Source: CAVURW01 sp963743595 (GTDB taxonomy: Bacteria > Verrucomicrobiota > Verrucomicrobiia > Methylacidiphilales > UBA1321). Taken from it: a stretch of DNA of 20,550 nt. Positions 16,303-20,550 of the stretch are shown in pieces. The DNA is taken from positions 1 to 20,550 of the forward strand of contig CAVURW010000193.1 of the NCBI GenBank assembly GCA_963743595.1. The letters are read 5' to 3'. The first letter of the stretch is position 1; each line of letters starts with the position of its first letter. The notes beneath the pieces were generated by a model. That model worked only from the letters and a program-made list of their open reading frames with translations, did no database searches and was not told where the DNA came from. Position numbers and translations under genes: made by a program.

Positions 16303-16562
16303 GTCTCTGGAAATCGAACAATCCCTAGGGTCGCTGTGACCTCCATGCTGAGAATTAGGAGGGACCGCTATCGCTTGCAACCTATTTTTGACGGAATACT
16401 CGATTTTGTTCTGTCGTTAGGTCGACGAGAAACTGAAATTCATACGCACTCAAGCGGACCTGCGGGTATGGCAGCAGGAACGAACGTGGCCATGATCTTC
16501 TTTCCGGAATTCCTCTCCGAAAACCTTTGACCAGTCCAGCAAAAACGGCAGCACGAAAAGTT

Positions 16563-17819
16563 CTATTCGGACGTATTGGACTCGTCTCCCGAGCCTTTTT
16601 CAAACTCTTCCACCCTCTTGGTGATGTCGTATTTAAAATTATCGGGATGCTCCGCGTTCAGAGGAGACATGGCTCGGAGTTGCTCGATGATTCCCGGGAT
16701 GTTTTTCAAAGCGAAATCGATGTCTTCCTCGGTGTTGTTGTGCGCAAAGGAGAAACGTACGCAGCTTCGAGCACGAGCAGGCGTGAGACCCATCGCACTC
16801 AGCACATGCGAGGGATCTAGCGACCCAGTGGTGCAGGCAGATCCTGAGGAGGCACAAATCCCGATCATATCCAAGCGCAGCAACACCGCTTCCGCCTCAA
16901 CAAAGTCAAATGCAAGGTTCGATGTATTGGGCAGTCGGTTATCCCTATTTCCGTTCACGTAAAGATGCGGCAGAGTCTTGAGGAGTCCCTGCTCAAAACG
17001 GTCACGCAAGGCCCGCACACGCACCTGTTCGTCTTTGAGGCGTTCGACGGCCAGTTCCGCTGCTCGGCCCAGTCCAACAATCGATGCGACGTTTTCGGTG
17101 CCACCGCGCTTGCCGCGTTCTTGACCGCCACCCATCACGTAGGGGAGCAGTTTCACGCCGCGTTTGACGTAAAGCACTCCCACGCCCTTAGGAGCATGAA
17201 GTTTGTGTCCGGAAAGCGAGAGAAAATCGATCTTCGACGCGCCAACGCCGCTCAAATCGATCTTGCCCGGTGTCTGGACGGCGTCGGTATGAAAAAGCAC
17301 GCCCTTTTTTGCGCACATTTCAGCAATTTCCAAGACTGGGAATAGTACCCCTGTCTCATTGTTCGCCCACATCACAGAGACGATCGCCGTATCGGGACGA
17401 ATCGCAGCTTCAACTTGCTCCACGGTCAACATTCCCTGGGAATCGACGGGCAGCCAAGTTACCGCGTAACCGTTTTTTTCGAGATACTCGCACTGGTTCA
17501 TGATGGCCGAGTGCTCTACCGATGTTGTTACGATATGCTTCTTGCCCGTTGTTTGTAATGCCGACCAAATCGCCGCGTTATCGCTTTCGGTGCCGCAACT
17601 TGTGAAAACGACCTGTTTTGGCTTGGTTCCGAGAAGATCAGCCACGCTCTCCCGAGCCTGTTCCACGTAAGCGTGAACCTGTTTACCGAACGAGTAGGCG
17701 CTCGAAGGATTTCCGTAATTCTCAGTCAAAAACGGCACCATCGATTCAAACACTTCGGGAGCAACCGCAGTTGTGGCGTTGTTGTCCAGATAGATCACTT
17801 TTTTTTGGGGAGCATGCAT
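16563..17819 (-). CDS. NifS/IscS-type (group I) cysteine desulfurase
   Basis: PLP enzyme that takes sulfur from L-cysteine as a protein persulfide for Fe-S cluster assembly, tRNA thiolation and related pathways. The 418 residues contain YLDNNATT (10-17), FTSCGTESDN, VEHSAI with the catalytic His103, WANNETG, HTDAVQ, the PLP lysine in SLSGHK (Lys206), GTENV, and the mobile-loop Cys329 in SSGSACTTG, the group I arrangement. About 30 acidic, charged residues (388-418) extend beyond the usual end. It could serve MnmA and the two radical SAM enzymes encoded nearby, but this is inference; no scaffold gene (iscU/nifU) is adjacent. The ATG at 17819 starts 81 nt after the upstream radical SAM gene without a visible Shine-Dalgarno. 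Whether it is nifS or iscS cannot be decided here. Confidence 0.94.
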   Translation of the reverse strand: MHAPQKKVIYLDNNATTAVAPEVFESMVPFLTENYGNPSSAYSFGKQVHAYVEQARESVADLLGTKPKQVVFTSCGTESDNAAIWSALQTTGKKHIVTTSVEHSAIMNQCEYLEKNGYAVTWLPVDSQGMLTVEQVEAAIRPDTAIVSVMWANNETGVLFPVLEIAEMCAKKGVLFHTDAVQTPGKIDLSGVGASKIDFLSLSGHKLHAPKGVGVLYVKRGVKLLPYVMGGGQERGKRGGTENVASIVGLGRAAELAVERLKDEQVRVRALRDRFEQGLLKTLPHLYVNGNRDNRLPNTSNLAFDFVEAEAVLLRLDMIGICASSGSACTTGSLDPSHVLSAMGLTPARARSCVRFSFAHNNTEEDIDFALKNIPGIIEQLRAMSPLNAEHPDNFKYDITKRVEEFEKGSGDESNTSE

Positions 17820-17900
17820 AGTCGTATTCGGTTGTTCGGCAAGGTACTCGAAGTGGACTCCATTTCAAGCGCCACCCGTGGCAAGCCCTTCACGGTGCCA

Positions 17901-18794
17901 TTAATTTTTCTTGATGTCGAGTCGCCTGATGGGCCCTGCCGGAATGCGCTCCAGCATCCCCTCCCCGTAGACGGCGCGTTGTCCCAGTTCTTCCAGGTAA
18001 ATATAGCCAATGTGGCACCCGCACTGCGCCTTGGTGCAGAGACGTTGCTTCAACGCTTCTTCAAACTTGGGCTCATAAATATTCCCGAGCACGCCTGCGA
18101 TGAAATGACACCTGCGCACGTCCCCTTCCCCATCAACGGTAAAGCTAGTTTCGCCCGCCGCACACCGCTTTCCCTGGCTCGGGTGATCGAGGGCATTAAT
18201 CGGAAAGAGCGGGTCGATTTGCATGAGCTCCGTCAGCTCCTCGTCATCGTAATAGGACTCTTGGTCTTTGTAGGCGTTGACCCAGAGGTATCGATCTTCG
18301 CGCAGCTCTTTTCGAAGCTCATGAATCTCTGGAATCTGCTCCTTTAAACCAACAACCCCCACGCTGTAGCGCACACCCATTTCATCGAGCTTCTGGCATT
18401 GCTCTAAAAAGCGAACACGCGTCGTTTGCGTTGGATGATAGGTCGCCCAAATTCCGACCCGCTCGGCTCGCGTCTGCTTCAACCAATCCAGACTTACCGA
18501 AAGATTAGTCTGGATGGCAACCCGCCGGACATTCTCCATCCAACTGAGTCGCACCAGTGCCTCCTGATAAGCGCGATGCGGCAAGGCCTCGCCCCACGGT
18601 GTAAAGAGCACGCCGATAATCTCGTTTCGCCCGGACACCCAATCCACGAACCGGCCCAGCTTCTCTGCATCGTCACGTAATTCCTCGGTGCTGTTCCGCT
18701 GCTTGGCAAACGGGCAGTAGGCGCAATCGTAGTTGCAACTGGAGAGCGGCCCTCGGTAGAGGATCGACCACTCTTTCGTTTTCGTTACGTCCAT
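17901..18794 (-). CDS. STM4011-like radical SAM protein with SPASM-like cysteine cluster
   Basis: A 297-residue radical SAM enzyme, function unknown. The SAM-binding 4Fe-4S motif CNYDCAYC gives Cys20, Cys24 and Cys27 (C-x3-C-x2-C), followed by a partial TIM barrel (FTPWGEAL, VAIQTNLSV, IWATYHP). The C-terminus has Cys211 in GKRCAAG, Cys229 in VRRCHF, then Cys253, Cys258 and Cys260 in CTKAQCGC, spacing that suggests a SPASM-type auxiliary cluster as in peptide-modifying maturases. Family assignment to STM4011 rests on this architecture and on its partners. The ATG at 18794 is decided by GGAGG at 18802-18806, seven bases upstream, and overlaps the end of the preceding gene by 10 nt. A GTG at 18899 would add 35 residues of out-of-family sequence. 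Confidence 0.87.
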   Translation of the reverse strand: MDVTKTKEWSILYRGPLSSCNYDCAYCPFAKQRNSTEELRDDAEKLGRFVDWVSGRNEIIGVLFTPWGEALPHRAYQEALVRLSWMENVRRVAIQTNLSVSLDWLKQTRAERVGIWATYHPTQTTRVRFLEQCQKLDEMGVRYSVGVVGLKEQIPEIHELRKELREDRYLWVNAYKDQESYYDDEELTELMQIDPLFPINALDHPSQGKRCAAGETSFTVDGEGDVRRCHFIAGVLGNIYEPKFEEALKQRLCTKAQCGCHIGYIYLEELGQRAVYGEGMLERIPAGPIRRLDIKKN

Positions 18795-20128
18795 TCGTAG
18801 GCCTCCATACGCTGTTTCATTTCCTCGGAAAAAAGCCACGGCCCAATCGTGTCGCTGCGTTCGTAGCCGGCCGAAGTCAGTTCCAAAGTCCGATCGCACC
18901 AGGCGGCCAAGCGAAGTTCGACCAATTCATTCAGCTGGCTGAGTGCCACGTCAGCCTCGAAACCGAAATTCCTCACGAATTGGACTGCGTCAAGGCCCGG
19001 CTTCCTCAGGAGCGATTTGATCACAAACCGGCGCATTTGCTCCGCTCGACTCAATTCACAGCCGTAATCGACCCTCGCAAGCGCCTCCGAATCGCGCTCA
19101 ATAAATTCATGAATGATCTCCTGAACCGCGCCTCGTCCAACTGCGTATTCCGTGCTGTAGTGGAGTGCCGTGGTGTAGCTCCTGGCACCTGCGCCCAGAC
19201 CAATCATCCCGTCTTCCTGGCAACAGTAGACGGGGCCTTCTGGCCGAACCGCTCCGTTCGAGTCCACCGACCGTTTCCGAAAAAGACGCATCGAAATCGC
19301 TTCATAGCCGTGCTCCAACAAGAAATCGCGACCTTGGCGATAAAGCTCCAAGCGCCCATCAAAAGCCGCCTGAGCGTTACGCTGCCGCGCCAGTTTATCG
19401 AGCCCCGTCAAGGGCCGCACGTAGAGTGGGTAGAGGTAAATCTCTTGAGGCCCGTATTCCACCACCTCCGTGAGCGACCTCTGCCAGCTTGCCGCCGTTT
19501 GCCCTTCCGCGCCGTAAATGAGATCGAGGTTCAAAACAGGAAATTTGCCCTGCAAATCGCGCAGTGCTCGCCGCACCTCATCGATATCTTGTGGACGACC
19601 CAGTGCCCGCGTTTCGGCCTCAACAAAGCTTTGGACGCCCATGCTCACGCGGGAGACGCTCCATCGTTGAAGCAACTCGATTTTTGGTGCAGTAACGGTT
19701 CCGGGCGACACTTCGAACGACAAGGGCGCACCTTTAAGAGAACCAAGATGGCGCTCCACACCCGCGAAGAGTCGATCGAGCTGGATTTCGCTCAAAACAG
19801 ACGGTGTTCCCCCACCAATCGCGCCTCTTGCGATGCACATGGGGCCGAGGCTCTCAGAAGTCACCTGCATCTGGCGGATCAACGCATCCACATAGGCGTC
19901 CATGGCCTGGGCCTTGCTGCCGGTTGTCGTGAACAAATTGCAGAACCCACACCGCATTTCGCAGAACGGAATGTGGATGTAAAGAAAGAGGGCGTCGAGA
20001 TCCTCATGCTGCCAGACGTCACTCAACGGACGCTTGGGCTCGAGCGGTCGGTACGCAAGCTTATGTGGGTACGAATAGGCGTAGCCTTGAAAAGGATCAC
20101 TTTGGAGGAGTTCGCTCAGCCCAGTCAT
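18785..20128 (-). CDS. STM4012-like HemN-family radical SAM protein
   Basis: A 447-residue protein related to oxygen-independent coproporphyrinogen III oxidase (HemN/HemW), but in the STM4012 branch of unknown substrate. The cluster motif in YIHIPFCEMRCGFCN supplies Cys56, Cys60 and Cys63 (C-x3-C-x2-C). GGGTPS (105-110), FEVSPGTV, RVSMGVQSF, NLDLIYGAEGQT and YLYPLYVRPLTGL follow, then a winged-helix HemN C-terminal region (VIKSLLRKPGLD, LRLAAWCDRTLELTSAGYE). Because of its partners it should not be annotated as a haem enzyme. Start ATG at 20128 shares ATGA with the upstream stop, and AGAAGGA at 20137-20143 provides a good ribosome site. It overlaps the following STM4011-like gene by 10 nt. 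Confidence 0.9.
   Translation of the reverse strand: MTGLSELLQSDPFQGYAYSYPHKLAYRPLEPKRPLSDVWQHEDLDALFLYIHIPFCEMRCGFCNLFTTTGSKAQAMDAYVDALIRQMQVTSESLGPMCIARGAIGGGTPSVLSEIQLDRLFAGVERHLGSLKGAPLSFEVSPGTVTAPKIELLQRWSVSRVSMGVQSFVEAETRALGRPQDIDEVRRALRDLQGKFPVLNLDLIYGAEGQTAASWQRSLTEVVEYGPQEIYLYPLYVRPLTGLDKLARQRNAQAAFDGRLELYRQGRDFLLEHGYEAISMRLFRKRSVDSNGAVRPEGPVYCCQEDGMIGLGAGARSYTTALHYSTEYAVGRGAVQEIIHEFIERDSEALARVDYGCELSRAEQMRRFVIKSLLRKPGLDAVQFVRNFGFEADVALSQLNELVELRLAAWCDRTLELTSAGYERSDTIGPWLFSEEMKQRMEAYEWT
18802..18806 (-). promoter_or_regulatory. Ribosome binding site deciding the STM4011-like start
   Basis: GGAGG on the minus strand with a 7-nt spacer to the ATG at 18794. It sits inside the last codons of the STM4012-like gene, is one of the few strong Shine-Dalgarno sequences in the window, and excludes the longer GTG-started reading. 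Confidence 0.75.
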
Positions 20129-20550
20129 ATCAATTTTCCTTCTGCATACGGCACGGTCCAGACCAGCGGATGCGCGAGCCGATGGCCCACGTAGCCCTCT
20201 TCACCGTAGAGCGTGCCGTGGTCGGAGCAAACGATTCCAAATACAGATTCGCGTGTTGTGAGCGCCTTCATAAGAATCGGGAGTTGAGAGTCAACATAAC
20301 GTAAGGCGGCGGCGTGAGTGTGCACGTTATCGGCCTCCGCGCCTGGAAGATAAAAACGGTTCGGCTGATGAATGGCGCTCACATTGATGAATAAGAAGAC
20401 CCTTTGTGTGCGAGGAATTTCAGTCAGGAATTGAGCCGCTAGCTCAAATTGATTTTGTGTCGAATCGGGATCAGTCACGCCCAAGCTTGTTTCCCAAAAG
20501 CTCTGTTCAAATAGATTCGGCAATACACAGCTTAAATTCGTTAGCTTGTT
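20125..20550 (-). CDS. STM4013/SEN3800-like hydrolase (sulfatase/alkaline phosphatase fold), C-terminal part
   Basis: The frame runs open to the window edge, so only the last 141 residues are present and the N-terminal half with the usual metal-binding and nucleophile residues is outside. Visible are FLFINVSAIHQPNRFY, HTHAAALRYVDSQLP, IVCSDHGTLYGEEGY, GHRLAHPLVWTVPYA, a block I recognise as characteristic of the STM4013/SEN3800 hydrolases. The SDHGT stretch corresponds to the Asp-His metal ligands of the alkaline phosphatase superfamily, and the His of GHRLAH may add another ligand. Substrate unknown. It is the first visible gene of the radical SAM cassette; its stop overlaps the next start as ATGA. 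Confidence 0.85.
   Translation of the reverse strand, partial: NKLTNLSCVLPNLFEQSFWETSLGVTDPDSTQNQFELAAQFLTEIPRTQRVFLFINVSAIHQPNRFYLPGAEADNVHTHAAALRYVDSQLPILMKALTTRESVFGIVCSDHGTLYGEEGYVGHRLAHPLVWTVPYAEGKLI

Larger units (their letters stand above)
16204..16562. other. 359-nt non-coding region upstream of the Tad operon
   Basis: Lies between the end of the cysteine desulfurase gene and the GTG of cpaB, both on the minus strand. It is clearly more AT-rich near cpaB (16204-16310) than elsewhere in the window. No frame in either direction gives a convincing protein; in particular there is no Flp-pilin-like short hydrophobic ORF. It contains a candidate promoter, an 8-bp hairpin, a CCCTAGGG palindrome at 16323-16330, and no clear T-tract terminator for the desulfurase gene. 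Confidence 0.6.

Noticed and set aside
16440..16493. 17-codon minus-strand ORF with GGAAAGAAG upstream, a possible leader peptide or tiny pilin
   Set aside because: Too short and lacks the hydrophobic helix and cleavage motif of Flp pilin; chance occurrence is likely.
16382..16603. 73-codon minus-strand frame overlapping the end of the cysteine desulfurase gene
   Set aside because: No motif, an Arg/Pro-rich composition typical of a frame shadow, and 41 nt of overlap with a certain gene.
18795..18899. Longer STM4011-like start at GTG 18899
   Set aside because: The added 35 residues are the shifted frame of the STM4012-like C-terminus; the ATG at 18794 has GGAGG at ideal distance and places CNYDCAYC at residue 20.
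18785..20128. Annotation as hemN or hemW
   Set aside because: The HemN-like fold is real, but the overlapping STM4013-like and STM4011-like partners mark the STM4012 branch, so a haem role is not supported.
18980..20194. 404-codon open frame on the plus strand, antisense to the STM4012-like gene
   Set aside because: The minus-strand protein has clear radical SAM motifs throughout; the antisense translation is His/Arg/Pro-rich with no domain and reflects GC-biased third positions.

Overview
The window is about 20.5 kb of ordinary-density bacterial chromosome, roughly mid-50s % GC by eye. It carries sixteen protein genes, two of them cut by the window edges. I see no rRNA, tRNA, CRISPR array, IS element or phage gene. 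The mix suggests a Gram-negative (diderm) organism: it has a Tad pilus secretin for an outer membrane, a quinone-type PyrD, and a Rho with a very long disordered N-terminal extension beside coaE. I recall coaE-rho adjacency from Chlamydia, and Tad loci plus STM4011-4013 genes from soil and aquatic Verrucomicrobiota. A PVC-group, probably verrucomicrobial, host is my best guess, but the window alone cannot prove it. Many starts lack a clear Shine-Dalgarno sequence.

Layout. (1) 1-2631, plus strand: the C-terminal part of a GT4 glycosyltransferase, a shortened MgtE-like transporter (CBS pair plus membrane domain, no MgtE_N domain) and pyrD. (2) 2689-6551, minus strand: a tight operon read maf, DUF6941-like gene, coaE, rho. 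(3) 6617-7759, plus strand: mnmA, divergent from maf and convergent with the Tad operon; a hairpin cluster lies in the 52-nt gap at 7760-7811. (4) 7812-16203, minus strand: an 8.4-kb Tad/Flp pilus operon read cpaB, cpaC (secretin), cpaE/tadZ, cpaF/tadA, tadB, tadC, with very short or overlapping junctions. Its 359-nt upstream region holds a candidate promoter and a perfect 8-bp hairpin. (5) 16563-17819, minus strand: a NifS/IscS-type cysteine desulfurase. (6) 17901-20550, minus strand: an overlapping cassette of an alkaline-phosphatase-superfamily hydrolase (STM4013-like, cut by the window end), a HemN-like radical SAM protein (STM4012-like) and a second radical SAM protein with a SPASM-like cysteine cluster (STM4011-like).

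How the genes work together. The Tad block encodes the envelope machine: secretin, periplasmic CpaB, hexameric ATPase, two platform proteins and the TadZ localiser. No pilin, prepilin peptidase or TadD/E/F/G gene is visible, so these must lie elsewhere. MnmA needs sulfur from a cysteine desulfurase, and the NifS-like protein could supply both it and the Fe-S clusters of the two radical SAM enzymes. The most intriguing region is the STM4011-4012-4013 cassette. It is a conserved but, as far as I know, functionally undescribed set of two radical SAM enzymes and a sulfatase-like hydrolase, here translationally coupled and followed by a cysteine desulfurase gene.
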